From Photorhabdus khanii NC19 (GTDB taxonomy: Bacteria; Pseudomonadota; Gammaproteobacteria; Enterobacterales; Enterobacteriaceae), in the NCBI RefSeq assembly GCF_000517265.1, contig NZ_AYSJ01000017.1, positions 62,001 through 126,000 on the forward strand: a DNA stretch of 64,000 nucleotides, written 5' to 3'. Numbering within the stretch: position 1 is the first letter of the stretch; the number at the start of each line of letters is the position of its first letter. Positions 8,149 to 17,498 of the stretch are shown in pieces. Under the pieces are notes generated by a model that was not told the DNA's origin, did not search any database, and saw only the letters and a list, made by a program, of their open reading frames with translations. Made by a program: the position numbers and the translations under genes.

Positions 8149-10824
8149 ATGAAGAAATTTAAATTGCGCACACTGGCGGCGCTAACGGCAACTGTTGGTC
8201 TTATGGGTTCTGCCTTTGCCAATAATACAGCGCAGCAATTGGTTGATTCACTGAGTCAATTGAAAGTTAATTATAAGGTTGTTGATAATCAGGCCGGTGA
8301 TCATGGTGTTAATTGTGCGGTATCGGGGGCGGATTGGGCCACTTGTAATCGGGTCGATATTACTTTAACCAATGGTAATCAGGCCATTGACTCATCTGAC
8401 TGGGCGATTTATTTCCACAGTATCCGCCAGGTTCTGAGTGTAGATAATGAGCAGTTCAAAATCACGCGTATCACGGGTGATTTACATAAATTGGAACCAA
8501 CTGAGAAATTCATCGGTATTAAAGCGAATCAACAGGTAAAACTGCCTATTACCGGAGAGTACTGGCAGATTTACAGCACTGACTTTTTGCCGCGTTGGTA
8601 TGCAACGTCAGGCGATGCGAAACCTAAAGTCCTTGTGAATACGGATACAGAAGATCTAAGCCAATTTTTATCTGCTTTCACTGGTGATCAATGGAAACGT
8701 ACAACAACGGATAACAATATTCTGATGACGCCTGAAAATCGTTATGCAAAGAATTTGCAGGTTAAAAAAGTCGAGTCAGAAAAATTACGTGGGCAAATAA
8801 TCCCGACACCAAAAGAAGTGCAGATTTATTCAGAGGATGCTGATTTATCTGGGGGTGTAAGACTGGAATTTGGCGGTTTGAATGACGAGGCGGTTATTCT
8901 TGTCAGAAAACGTTTTACCGATCAAGGCATTAAATTAGAGAATAGTGGCTATCTGGTTGCGACTCAGATTGTCTCTTCAGATTTTACTGGTGAGTGGCAG
9001 GTTAAAGGGGCTTACCGCCTGAATGTTACCCAGAATGGTGCTCAAATTGTTGCTTTTGACCAATCTGGTGTGTTTTACGGTCTTCAGTCTCTACTGTCAT
9101 TGATTCCTGTCGATGGTAGCGGAAAGATTGCGACTCTGGCGGTAAAAGATGCTCCACGTTTTGAGTATCGTGGAACTATCTTGGATGTAGGGCGTAATTT
9201 CCACAGTAAACAGGCAGTCCTGCGCTTGCTTGACCAAATGGCAAGTTACAAGCTGAATAAATTCCATTTCCACCTGAGCGATGATGAAGGTTGGCGTTTG
9301 GAAATTCCTGGATTACCCGAACTGACGGAAGTTGGTAGCCAGCGTTGCCATGATTTGAGTGAAACCAAATGTTTGTTGCCGCAACTGGGATCTGGCCCTG
9401 ATAACAACAATATGGGCAGTGGATTCTTCAGCCGTCAGGACTACATCGACATTCTGAAATATGCCAAAGCCCGCTATATTGACGTTATTCCTGAAATTGA
9501 TATGCCGGCTCATGCTCGTGCCGCAGTAGTTTCTATGGAAGCCCGTTATAAGAAGTTGATGGATCAGGGTAATGTGAAAGGCGCGAATTTATATCGCTTG
9601 TTGGATCCAGCTGATACCACCAGAGCAACCTCTGTTCAGCTCTATGATCGTCGCAGTTATTTGAACCCGTGTATGGACTCTTCAAAACGATTTGTTGAGA
9701 AAGTCATTGGTGAAATTGCCGCTATGCATAAAGAGGCTGGCTTGCCATTGGAGACCTGGCATTTTGGTGGTGATGAAGCGAAGAATATTCGTTTGGGAGA
9801 AGGGTTCCAGGATAAAAATGGCCCTATAGTACCGGGTAAAGGCATTATTGATAAAAGTATAGAAGATAAGCCGTGGGCTAAGTCTCAGGCTTGCCAGAAG
9901 TTGGTAGAGCAGGGCGTGGTGAAAGATATTGAGCATCTTGCCAGTTACTTCGCAATTGAAGTGAGCAAAATTGTGAATGCTAATGGTATTGAGAAGATGC
10001 AGGCGTGGCAGGATGGACTGAAACATGCTGACAGCGCTAAAGATTTTGCGACCAAACGCGTTGGTGTGAATTTCTGGGATACTCTCTACTGGGGTGGCTT
10101 TGATTCAGTCAATGATTGGGCGAACAAGGGCTATGAAGTGGTTATATCCAATCCGGATTATGTTTATTTGGATATGCCATATGAAGTTCATCCGCAGGAA
10201 CGTGGATATTATTGGGCAACCCGTTTTAATGACGAAGCCAAGATCTTTAGTTTTGCGCCAAATAATATGCCGCAAAACGCTGAAACATCCGTTGACCGTG
10301 ATGGCAATGCATTCCGTGCGAAAAGTGATAAACCGTGGCCGGGCGCTTATGGGCTGTCAGGGCAAGCATGGAGTGAAACCGTCCGTACTGATGAGCAGAT
10401 GGAATATATGATTTATCCTCGCTTATTACCGCTGGCAGAACGGGCATGGCACCGGGCTGGTTGGGAACAGGATTATGTTCCAGGCCAGGAGTATAAAGGA
10501 GGGGAAACGCATAAAGTTGATATTGATGCACTTCATCGTGATTGGACACGGTTCGCTAACCTGATAGGGCAACGTGAACTTGTCAAACTGGATAGGGCAG
10601 GGATTGCTTACCGTTTACCGGTACCTGGAGCTAAGGTAAAACGCGGTGTTCTGAAGGCTAATATTGCTTTGCCGGGGCTGATTATTCAGTACTCAACTGA
10701 TGGCGGTAATAGCTGGAAGATTTATGACAATCACAAGCGCCCGAAGGTAAAAGGAAATGTGTTGATCCGCTCTGTTAGCCCGGATGGTCAACGTTACAGC
10801 CGGATCGATAATGTAAAGGCATGA
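8149..10824 (+). CDS. chb: Chitobiase, GH20 beta-N-acetylhexosaminidase
   Basis: An 891-residue exported glycoside hydrolase that splits chitobiose and short chitooligosaccharides to GlcNAc. The first 24 residues are a signal peptide (MKKFKLR, then a hydrophobic stretch ending in SAFA before NN). Domains in order are an N-terminal CHB_HEX carbohydrate-binding domain (about 30-190), a GH20b alpha/beta domain (about 215-335), the catalytic TIM barrel (about 340-780) and a C-terminal Ig-like CHB_HEX_C domain. The catalytic Asp-Glu pair is in WHFGGDEAKN. ATG 8149 with AAAGAGG 5 bases upstream is preferred to an in-frame TTG at 8128. Length and domain order match enterobacterial and Vibrio chitobiases. 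No other chitin genes adjoin it; chitin from insects is a plausible substrate source. Confidence 0.95.
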   Translation: MKKFKLRTLAALTATVGLMGSAFANNTAQQLVDSLSQLKVNYKVVDNQAGDHGVNCAVSGADWATCNRVDITLTNGNQAIDSSDWAIYFHSIRQVLSVDNEQFKITRITGDLHKLEPTEKFIGIKANQQVKLPITGEYWQIYSTDFLPRWYATSGDAKPKVLVNTDTEDLSQFLSAFTGDQWKRTTTDNNILMTPENRYAKNLQVKKVESEKLRGQIIPTPKEVQIYSEDADLSGGVRLEFGGLNDEAVILVRKRFTDQGIKLENSGYLVATQIVSSDFTGEWQVKGAYRLNVTQNGAQIVAFDQSGVFYGLQSLLSLIPVDGSGKIATLAVKDAPRFEYRGTILDVGRNFHSKQAVLRLLDQMASYKLNKFHFHLSDDEGWRLEIPGLPELTEVGSQRCHDLSETKCLLPQLGSGPDNNNMGSGFFSRQDYIDILKYAKARYIDVIPEIDMPAHARAAVVSMEARYKKLMDQGNVKGANLYRLLDPADTTRATSVQLYDRRSYLNPCMDSSKRFVEKVIGEIAAMHKEAGLPLETWHFGGDEAKNIRLGEGFQDKNGPIVPGKGIIDKSIEDKPWAKSQACQKLVEQGVVKDIEHLASYFAIEVSKIVNANGIEKMQAWQDGLKHADSAKDFATKRVGVNFWDTLYWGGFDSVNDWANKGYEVVISNPDYVYLDMPYEVHPQERGYYWATRFNDEAKIFSFAPNNMPQNAETSVDRDGNAFRAKSDKPWPGAYGLSGQAWSETVRTDEQMEYMIYPRLLPLAERAWHRAGWEQDYVPGQEYKGGETHKVDIDALHRDWTRFANLIGQRELVKLDRAGIAYRLPVPGAKVKRGVLKANIALPGLIIQYSTDGGNSWKIYDNHKRPKVKGNVLIRSVSPDGQRYSRIDNVKA

Positions 10825-10837
10825 TTTTGTCTTATTA

Positions 10838-10865
10838 AGAAAGGAACCCTGATGGGTTCCTTTCT
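10838..10865. terminator. Bidirectional terminator between chb and fur
   Basis: A perfect 12-base stem AGAAAGGAACCC / GGGTTCCTTTCT with a TGAT loop, 13 bases after the chb stop and 31 bases beyond the fur stop on the other strand. T-rich arms on both sides let it serve both convergent genes. Confidence 0.85.
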
Positions 10866-10896
10866 ATAGATAAAAAATTATCGGCTCAGGAATGAA

Positions 10897-11343
10897 TTAC
10901 TTCTCGTCATGTGCACTACTGTCTTCGCGGCAATTACCTGCGGAGCAATGACCATATAAATAAAGACTGTGGTTTGAGAGTTTAATCCCATAACGTTCAG
11001 CGATATTCTTCTGGCGTTTTTCGATCTGTTTGTCACTGAATTCAATGACTTTACCGCAGTCTAGACAGATTAAATGGTCGTGGTGGTGCTGTTGAGTGAG
11101 TTCAAAAACCGATTTGCCACCTTCAAAATTATGACGGGTGACAATGCCGGCGTCATCAAACTGATTCAACACGCGGTAGACAGTAGCGAGGCCAATCTCT
11201 TCACCGTTATCAATCAGTTTCTTGTAGAGATCTTCCGCACTGACGTGGTGGTATTCAGGATCCTGTAACACTTCCAGTATTTTTAATCGAGGAAGTGTAA
11301 CTTTAAGTCCAGCATCTTTTAATGCCTTATTGTTGTCGGTCAT
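10897..11343 (-). CDS. fur: Ferric uptake regulator Fur
   Basis: A 148-residue iron-responsive transcriptional repressor that binds Fur boxes as a metal-loaded dimer. The N-terminal winged helix begins NKALKDAGLKVTLPRLKILEVL. The regulatory metal site is seen in QQHHHDHLICLDCGKVIEF, and the structural zinc cysteines are CLDC near residue 93 plus the C-terminal HCSAGNC. Length and sequence are those of enterobacterial Fur. It lies downstream of fldA on the same strand, the usual enterobacterial order, but is separated by 368 bases and has its own promoter-like sequence. Confidence 0.97.
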   Translation of the reverse strand: MTDNNKALKDAGLKVTLPRLKILEVLQDPEYHHVSAEDLYKKLIDNGEEIGLATVYRVLNQFDDAGIVTRHNFEGGKSVFELTQQHHHDHLICLDCGKVIEFSDKQIEKRQKNIAERYGIKLSNHSLYLYGHCSAGNCREDSSAHDEK

Positions 11344-11418
11344 GCGGATTCAGTCCTGTAACTCAGTAAAGTGAACTTAGCGATACTTCAAAAAGTACCA
11401 GTTAGTTATCAGATTATG

Positions 11419-11447
11419 ATTATAGGCATGGCTAGTGAAAATGAAAA
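11419..11447 (-). promoter_or_regulatory. Candidate fur promoter with overlapping Fur-box-like sequence
   Basis: On the minus strand TTTTCA (11447-11442) and a consensus TATAAT (11424-11419) are 17 bases apart, with fur starting 75 bases further down. AATCATAATC overlapping the -10 matches half of the Fur-box consensus at 9 of 10 positions, which fits the known autoregulation of fur. The -35 is poor. The rest of 11344-11711 holds no gene; GGTGAG/CTCACC near 11623-11649 is the only other inverted repeat seen. Confidence 0.45.
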
Positions 11448-11711
11448 CCACGTTAACCTTAACTATCATTACACATTTTGCCAGAATAATCATTTGTAAA
11501 ACGCAGGAATAACCTTACTATTTATAAGGTCTAGGTTATTTTTTTGCCATTCTTCATAATAAAAGAGCGGATATGAGCAGTGTGTTGACAAAAGCGATAG
11601 CTTTTGAACGCGATCCCACAGGGTGAGCAAAGCAAATGGCTACTCACCTACCGCGTATTCACTATTGATAAGAAATGGCCTGCACCAATATACGTCTATT
11701 GAGGTAAATTC

Positions 11712-12242
11712 CTATCCGGCAATAATTTCCGATAGACTCATCTCTTCGTAGATCTGTTTAGTCCAGGAATTAACCCGTTCTTCGGTTAATTCTGGTTGGC
11801 GATCTTCATCAATAGCCAGCCCGATGAAATGGTCATCATCAGCCAGACCTTTCGATTCTTCAAAGTGATAACCTGCTGTTGGCCAGTGACCAACAATAAT
11901 TGCTCCATGAGGTTCAATAATGTCACGGATAGTGCCCATCGCATCACAGAAATATTCCGCGTAATCTTCCTGATCGCCGCAACCGAAAAGGGCAACCAGC
12001 TTCCCGTCAAAATCGATCTCTTCCAAAGTAGGGAAGAAATCATCCCAGTCACACTGAGCTTCTCCGTAGTACCAGGTAGGGATGCCGAGCAGCAGAATAT
12101 CGAACTGTTCGATATCTTCTTTACTGCTCTTGGCAATATCATGGACTTCTGCAATGTCGGAACCCAGAATTTTCTGGATTTTTTTGGCAATATTTTCTGT
12201 GTTGCCGGTATCGCTGCCAAAGAATATACCTATAATTGCCAT
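11712..12242 (-). CDS. fldA: Flavodoxin 1
   Basis: A 176-residue FMN-binding electron carrier. The phosphate-binding loop is [14 protein letters not shown] at residues 9-22. The FMN-stacking regions are [17 protein letters not shown] (Trp near 58) and [17 protein letters not shown] (Tyr near 95). The length equals the long-chain flavodoxins of enterobacteria, which supply electrons to pyruvate formate-lyase activase, ribonucleotide reductase, biotin synthase and IspG/H. Start ATG 12242; AAGAGG lies about 12 bases upstream. It sits between ybfE and fur as in E. coli and is transcribed the same way. Confidence 0.97.
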   Translation of the reverse strand: MAIIGIFFGSDTGNTENIAKKIQKILGSDIAEVHDIAKSSKEDIEQFDILLLGIPTWYYGEAQCDWDDFFPTLEEIDFDGKLVALFGCGDQEDYAEYFCDAMGTIRDIIEPHGAIIVGHWPTAGYHFEESKGLADDDHFIGLAIDEDRQPELTEERVNSWTKQIYEEMSLSEIIAG

Positions 12243-12414
12243 AAAATGATATAACCTCTTGTTTTATTTGTATATTTCTGTTTGAGATATACGTATAAAA
12301 TGTCAAAATCAGCAGAAAAATTCTGATTGTATTAATAAAAAAACAAAATCCTATTCTGACCAAACAGCAAGGACAATTCTGTCAAATTTGTGTGATTTGG
12401 TACTTTCAATGCTA

Positions 12415-12702
12415 TCAATCAGTGATGTCGCTTTCTGCTAACTGGGCCAGCAAAATTTGCTCAATGAGTTCACTGCGGCTGATATTGCGTTGTTGTGCAA
12501 GAAAGTTCAGCGCATCGACTGCGTCAGCATTTATTTTCAATTCCACACGACGCAGACCACGCACCTTATCACGGCGAAGCTGGTTACGTTTATTGACTCT
12601 GAGCTGTTCATCCCTGGAAAGTGGGTTGGTTTTTGGGCGCCCCGGTCTGCGTTCATTTGCGAACAAATCCAGAGTGGTGCGATCCATTTGTTCTTTTGCC
12701 AT
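12415..12702 (-). CDS. ybfE: LexA-regulated protein YbfE (ribbon-helix-helix)
   Basis: The start is taken at ATG 12702 (MAKEQMDRTTLDLF), giving 95 residues, the size of E. coli YbfE. A 28-codon upstream extension in the same frame has no family similarity. The C-terminal half, from VRGLRRVELKINADAVDALN to SRSELIEQIL, looks like a ribbon-helix-helix DNA-binding fold. In E. coli the gene is part of the SOS response; I could not find a clear LexA box upstream here. The gene lies 172 bases upstream of fldA in the usual ybfE-fldA-fur order. Confidence 0.88.
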   Translation of the reverse strand: MAKEQMDRTTLDLFANERRPGRPKTNPLSRDEQLRVNKRNQLRRDKVRGLRRVELKINADAVDALNFLAQQRNISRSELIEQILLAQLAESDITD

Positions 12703-12841
12703 AAATTCAACTACTAAAGGGCGTATACCATAAAATATAGCACGCCATGATACCCCAGCTTCCCGTGTATCGCTACTGTCTGACAAAGATAAAAAGCCGT
12801 GTCACTGTTTATTCGTAAAGGATGTCCATTGCGTTCCGACT

Positions 12842-13810
12842 TTAGCGGTACTGGTATTTTCTGCGGTACTCGATTGGTGTTAACCCATTCGATTTCTTAA
12901 ATAACTCTCTGAAATAGCGGGTATCTTCATAGCCAACTTCATGGCTGATTTCTTCTATGGTCTTATTCGATTTTTCTAAGCAGTATTTTGCCAGGGATAA
13001 CCGGATTTGCTGGATATATTGAATGGGTGTCTGGCCGGTCGCTGTTTTAAAGCGTCGCTTCATCTGCCTTTCACACAAATGAATTTTATTTGCCAGATCG
13101 CCGACCGATAATATATCTGATGGGGCTGAATGCATCCAATCCTGTAGTTTGTGGATTAATGTATCTGAGTGTTGGCGGTATGGTACAAAACTTGCCAGAG
13201 TATGTGGGGGGACGCCTTCTATGTCACCAAATATAAGTTGGCTACAAGTTTCTCGGGTATTTTGACCATATATCTGTTCAATAATATGCATCATCACATC
13301 ATGGTATTCATAGGTGCCGGAAGTACAAAAAATATTGTTATCGCTGGTGACTTTTATTTCTGAATGTAACTGTACTTGTGGAAACATGTCCTTGAATAAT
13401 TTGGTAAATAGCCAGTGTGTGGTGGCTTTGCGGTTATTGAGTAAATTAGCTTTAGCCAGTACAAAAGAACCTGAACAAATGGCGATGATAGGAATATTTC
13501 TTTCTCCCATCATCTGGAGCCAATCTAAGGTTTCTTGGGTACAAAGATCGAAATCGTAATAAGGGACTCCAACTGAACCCACCAGGACAATATCCGTTTG
13601 TTTAATTTCTCCTATGAGTTTATTGGGTTTTAGCCGAACACCGCCCAGTCCGATCGCATCCTGATTATCCTGTGTGACAATATTGATTTCTGGCTCCGGC
13701 GCTCCGGCTAAATGAGCGGCAATGGTTAAAATTTCTATTGGGCCGGTAATAGAAGTCAGAGGTCCTCCTGAAAATGCTAAAGCGCTTAAAGAAACTGGAT
13801 TCCTGTCCAT
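12842..13810 (-). CDS. GlxA-family transcriptional regulator (DJ-1/PfpI + AraC HTH)
   Basis: A 322-residue two-domain regulator. Residues 1-190 form a DJ-1/PfpI class I amidotransferase-like domain, with the nucleophile-elbow-like AICSGSFVLAKANLL. Residues 225-322 are an AraC-type double helix-turn-helix ending in GYEDTRYFRELFKKSNGLTPIEYRRKY. ATG 13810 is preferred to an ATG 18 codons upstream because GGAGAA lies 5 bases before it. In this family the N-terminal domain usually senses a ligand rather than acting as an enzyme. It follows rtxE by 185 bases on the same strand, so it could be co-transcribed with or control the rtx exporter; that is inference from position only. Confidence 0.88.
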   Translation of the reverse strand: MDRNPVSLSALAFSGGPLTSITGPIEILTIAAHLAGAPEPEINIVTQDNQDAIGLGGVRLKPNKLIGEIKQTDIVLVGSVGVPYYDFDLCTQETLDWLQMMGERNIPIIAICSGSFVLAKANLLNNRKATTHWLFTKLFKDMFPQVQLHSEIKVTSDNNIFCTSGTYEYHDVMMHIIEQIYGQNTRETCSQLIFGDIEGVPPHTLASFVPYRQHSDTLIHKLQDWMHSAPSDILSVGDLANKIHLCERQMKRRFKTATGQTPIQYIQQIRLSLAKYCLEKSNKTIEEISHEVGYEDTRYFRELFKKSNGLTPIEYRRKYQYR

Positions 13811-13995
13811 AAAATTCTCCAACTTAAAAATTAAGATGTATAAAGATATTTTATTATCTAACATATTAATAACTTACAATAACAATTATAAATAATTTAA
13901 TTACATTTAGTTATTTTTCTGAACAAATAAGTAAGGTTAGATACAATTTAAGTCAAAATTTATTCAATTCTTGTTATAGAGTTAAGCGGGGACAT

Positions 13996-16140
13996 TTAGT
14001 TTTCGCCAACTTGTTGATACCACAAGTGAGCGTATAAGCCGCCTTGCTGGAGCAATTGGTCATGTGAGCCAAATTCGACAATTTGCCCCTGATCTAACAT
14101 ACAGATTTTATCCGCGTGGCGAATTGTATTGAGCCTGTGAGCAATGCTGATAACTGTTCTGTTACGGCATATTTCATCCATATTTGCCATGATTGCCGCT
14201 TCGGATTCATAGTCCAATGCTGAGGTAGCTTCATCAAGGATCAGAATCGTTGGGTTGACCAAGAGCGCTCTTGCTAATGCGATTCTCTGCCTTTGACCGC
14301 CTGAGAGATTTGCCCCTTTTTCCCCAACCGGATGTGCAAAACCGTGAGGGAAGGATTGAATAAATTCAATGGCACCGGATAACTCAGCAGCGCGATAGAC
14401 TTCTTCATCTGTTGCATTGGGTTTACACAGCCGAATGTTATCGGTGATGCTGCCGGAAAACAGGATACTTTCCTGGAGTACAACACTCATATTGCGGCGT
14501 AAGGAGACGGGATCGGCAATGGCTAGATCCATGCCATCAATCAGAACTTGCCCATGTTGAGGTACATATAGCCTTTGTAGCAAACGGGTGAGCGTACTTT
14601 TACCTGAACCTGATGGTCCGGTTATGCCAATAAATTGACCCGATTTTATTGATAACGACAGGTTTGCCAGAATTTCCGGCGTGTCGTCATGGTAGCGGAA
14701 GCGAATATTTTTGAATTCAATCTGGCCTTCCAGCTCAGGTACAGAAGCCAATCCCTGTTTACTGTTCTCCATTGGTTCATCAAGAATATCCCCCACACGT
14801 TTCAAGGCGATTAACGTATGCTGAAAATCCTGCCAAACTTGTGCGAGCCGGAGGATAGGCTGCGTGACGTGTCCGGCTAGCATATTGAAGGCGATAAGTT
14901 GCCCCGGCGTCAGTTCACCGCGTAAGACCTCTGTCACTCCCCACCATAGGAGGATCGCTGCGGTAAATTTCTGGACAAAATCGATTCCCTGTCCTGCGAT
15001 TAAACCGCTTTTCTGTGCCGAGAAGCTTTTAGTCAGCTGCTGGCTGAGAATACGTTGCCACTGATGTAAGAAACGGTTTTCAGTCGCGGTGGTTTTGATG
15101 GTTTCAATTCCTGTGACGGCTTCGGTCAGAAAGCTTGTTGCATTCGCATCAGTTTCATATTCTGCTTCTACTTTGCGGCGAATAATCGGCCCTGCGATAA
15201 TCCAGAATACGAAATAAACGAAAAGCGACCCAATAACAATCCAGGTTAGTATCCAGGCATAGTAAAACATGATGCCAATGAACATGATGACGAAGATTAA
15301 ATCCAATAGCAGCATCAGGGTAGAACCTGTCAGAAACTGGCGGATTTGAGACATCTCTCTGACTCTGGCAATGATCTGCCCTGTTTGCCGTTGTTTAAAA
15401 TATTGCAGCGGCAATCCTGTCAGATGACGATACAGTCGCCCGGAAAGCTCAGAATTTATCTGGCTTGCCATGTGCCCAAATACAGTATTGCGCATAAAGC
15501 TATACAAAGGCTCTGCAAGGGCGATAGCGAGCATAGCTATGCCTAATACATGCAGGCTGGATAAACTTCGACCTACTAAAACTTTGTCGATAATGTTTTC
15601 AAACAGTATTGGGCTGACCAGCGCAAATAGCTGAAGAACGATGGCAAACAAAAACAGATCTCTTATCTGACTTTTTTGCCGGAAAATTGAGGGATAAAAC
15701 CAGTTCAAGCCGAATTTGACATGCTTCTTAGTTAATTGCTGATCTGCGATTAAAAGAATTTTATAGGCACTTTCTTTATCATCAGTCGGTAAAGCGAGTG
15801 ACCGCGTTTGTTTAGTCGTAGGATCGAGAACGGTAATATTGTTATTGTCGACTTCGATAAGTACCCACCACTGTTGTTCCAGTTCGATCAATGCCGGTAA
15901 GGGCAGTGTCGGTGCTGTATTGGCAGTTAAGCACGCCATTTTACTGTGCAGCCCGATAGCGTTGGCGGCTTCACGCAGTTGTAAATCACTCAGATATAAA
16001 GAATCAAAACCCAGGCTGTGTTGAAGTTGATCGACAGAGGCTGATTTATGAAATTGTTTCCCCACATAGACGATGCAATTCAGTGCCTGATTATGAATGT
16101 AGCGACTGGAATCAATGGTAGAAGATGGTAATACGTTCAC
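13996..16140 (-). CDS. rtxE: RtxE: type I secretion ABC transporter for MARTX toxins
   Basis: A 714-residue HlyB-type half-transporter. An N-terminal C39-like domain (about 15-140) comes first, probably non-proteolytic. Six membrane helices follow (about 170-430), then the ATPase: Walker A GPSGSGKST with the lysine near 514, signature LSGGQRQRIALARALL, and Walker B ILILDEATSALD. MARTX systems differ from classic RTX systems by having two ABC proteins, RtxB and RtxE, thought to work as a heterodimer with RtxD and TolC. It is the third gene of rtxB-rtxD-rtxE; its ATG lies 2 bases after the rtxD stop. Confidence 0.92.
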   Translation of the reverse strand: MNVLPSSTIDSSRYIHNQALNCIVYVGKQFHKSASVDQLQHSLGFDSLYLSDLQLREAANAIGLHSKMACLTANTAPTLPLPALIELEQQWWVLIEVDNNNITVLDPTTKQTRSLALPTDDKESAYKILLIADQQLTKKHVKFGLNWFYPSIFRQKSQIRDLFLFAIVLQLFALVSPILFENIIDKVLVGRSLSSLHVLGIAMLAIALAEPLYSFMRNTVFGHMASQINSELSGRLYRHLTGLPLQYFKQRQTGQIIARVREMSQIRQFLTGSTLMLLLDLIFVIMFIGIMFYYAWILTWIVIGSLFVYFVFWIIAGPIIRRKVEAEYETDANATSFLTEAVTGIETIKTTATENRFLHQWQRILSQQLTKSFSAQKSGLIAGQGIDFVQKFTAAILLWWGVTEVLRGELTPGQLIAFNMLAGHVTQPILRLAQVWQDFQHTLIALKRVGDILDEPMENSKQGLASVPELEGQIEFKNIRFRYHDDTPEILANLSLSIKSGQFIGITGPSGSGKSTLTRLLQRLYVPQHGQVLIDGMDLAIADPVSLRRNMSVVLQESILFSGSITDNIRLCKPNATDEEVYRAAELSGAIEFIQSFPHGFAHPVGEKGANLSGGQRQRIALARALLVNPTILILDEATSALDYESEAAIMANMDEICRNRTVISIAHRLNTIRHADKICMLDQGQIVEFGSHDQLLQQGGLYAHLWYQQVGEN

Positions 16141-16142
16141 GA

Positions 16143-17498
16143 TTATTTCTCCCTCAATGCTTCAGATTGATACTCTCTGATAGGACTCAGGAGATAATCG
16201 ATAACGCGCCGCTGATCAGTTTTGATTTCGGCAACAATGGACATACCCGGGGTAATTTCGATATGGGTATTGTCTATGACAATACTATTGCGTTTGAGAC
16301 TAATTTGAGCAGGAAAGACGAGTCCTAATTGTTCATCCGTGGTTGAGTCTCTGGATATACTTAACAGTTCACCGTCGATAGTGCCGTAACGTGTGTATGG
16401 GAAGGCATCGACTTTAATGGTGACTTGTTGCCCCGAATAAACAAATCCGGCGTCTTTGTTTAAAATTTGCACTTCCGCTAGCTGCACATTGTCATCAGGA
16501 ACGATCACCATCAAGTTTTGTGCCGGTTGAAGTACCGCACCTAACGTATGTACACTGAGTTGTTGAACGGTGCCTGTGACGGGGGAGCGAATGACTTCAA
16601 GCTGCTCCCGTACCTGAGCTTTTGCAAGTTCTTGCTCTAAAACGACCAATTGAACTTCGGCCTGTTTTCTTTTATCAAACCATTCGCGCTCTTTTTGTGT
16701 TTTCAGACTGTTTAAACGCTCTTCCAGGCTAATATATTGCGATTGCAGAACATTAAGCTCCGCATTTTGTTGGGCAATCAGGCGCTCTGTTTCCAGAAAC
16801 TCTTTTTCCTGTTCAAGATATTCAACTTTACTGATCACTTGTTTTTGACTTAAGGTCTGACGTGCTTTTAAACGCTGGCTGATATTTTGCCGGAGCTTAG
16901 TGAGCGCATTAATATCGCTTTTTCGTGATTGTTGGGAAGAGAGATTCACGTTCATCTCTGCTTTCAGATTGGTTACAATCGCTTCGTATTCTCTTTTCTC
17001 ACGGGAATAGTTTTCAATCACTTGTGCTTGCTGGGATGCCGGTAATGATTGAAACAGTGCCTGTTCTGTTGGTTCCTGTTGTTCTGTCAAAGCCTGATAA
17101 CGAATTTTTTCGTGGGCTTGATATTCGATCTGCTTGAATAACCGGGTGATATCTTGGTTAACGCCGAGAGTATCGAGTGTCAGAAGAGGGGCGTCTTTCT
17201 CCACCTGCTGCCCATTCTGAACATGGATAGCGGTTACCCGGCTCTGTTCATATGCCTGAATTATCTGAGAGCGGCCAGAGACAATCAGACGACCGGTAGC
17301 GGTTGCCTGAACATCTAACTTACTCAGATAGGCCCAGAGTAAGGCTATGATGATACCGACACTGAGCGTTATCGCAGTGTAGCGGGCAAAAGGTGAAGGT
17401 GGGCGTTGTGACAACGCTAAATGTGTTGGTAGAAAATCATAGTGTGGTGGGCGACAGCGCAACCGTGATTTCAGTTTATCTTTAAACGCCTTAATCAT
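16143..17498 (-). CDS. rtxD: RtxD: membrane fusion protein of the MARTX exporter
   Basis: A 451-residue HlyD-family periplasmic adaptor. A short cytoplasmic N-terminus is followed by one membrane helix (about 38-60, ITLSVGIIIALLWAYL). A lipoyl half-motif comes next (VTAIHVQNGQQVEKDAPLL), then a long coiled-coil hairpin (about 140-310, rich in Glu, Gln and Leu). The second lipoyl half and beta-barrel contain SPVTGTVQQLSVHTLGAVL. It bridges the RtxB/RtxE ABC pair to TolC. Its start overlaps the rtxB stop by 8 bases, so the two are translationally coupled. Confidence 0.93.
   Translation of the reverse strand: MIKAFKDKLKSRLRCRPPHYDFLPTHLALSQRPPSPFARYTAITLSVGIIIALLWAYLSKLDVQATATGRLIVSGRSQIIQAYEQSRVTAIHVQNGQQVEKDAPLLTLDTLGVNQDITRLFKQIEYQAHEKIRYQALTEQQEPTEQALFQSLPASQQAQVIENYSREKREYEAIVTNLKAEMNVNLSSQQSRKSDINALTKLRQNISQRLKARQTLSQKQVISKVEYLEQEKEFLETERLIAQQNAELNVLQSQYISLEERLNSLKTQKEREWFDKRKQAEVQLVVLEQELAKAQVREQLEVIRSPVTGTVQQLSVHTLGAVLQPAQNLMVIVPDDNVQLAEVQILNKDAGFVYSGQQVTIKVDAFPYTRYGTIDGELLSISRDSTTDEQLGLVFPAQISLKRNSIVIDNTHIEITPGMSIVAEIKTDQRRVIDYLLSPIREYQSEALREK

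Noticed and set aside
11796..12254. Plus-strand open frame antisense to fldA
   Set aside because: fldA is certain on the other strand; the antisense frame is a by-product of its codon use.
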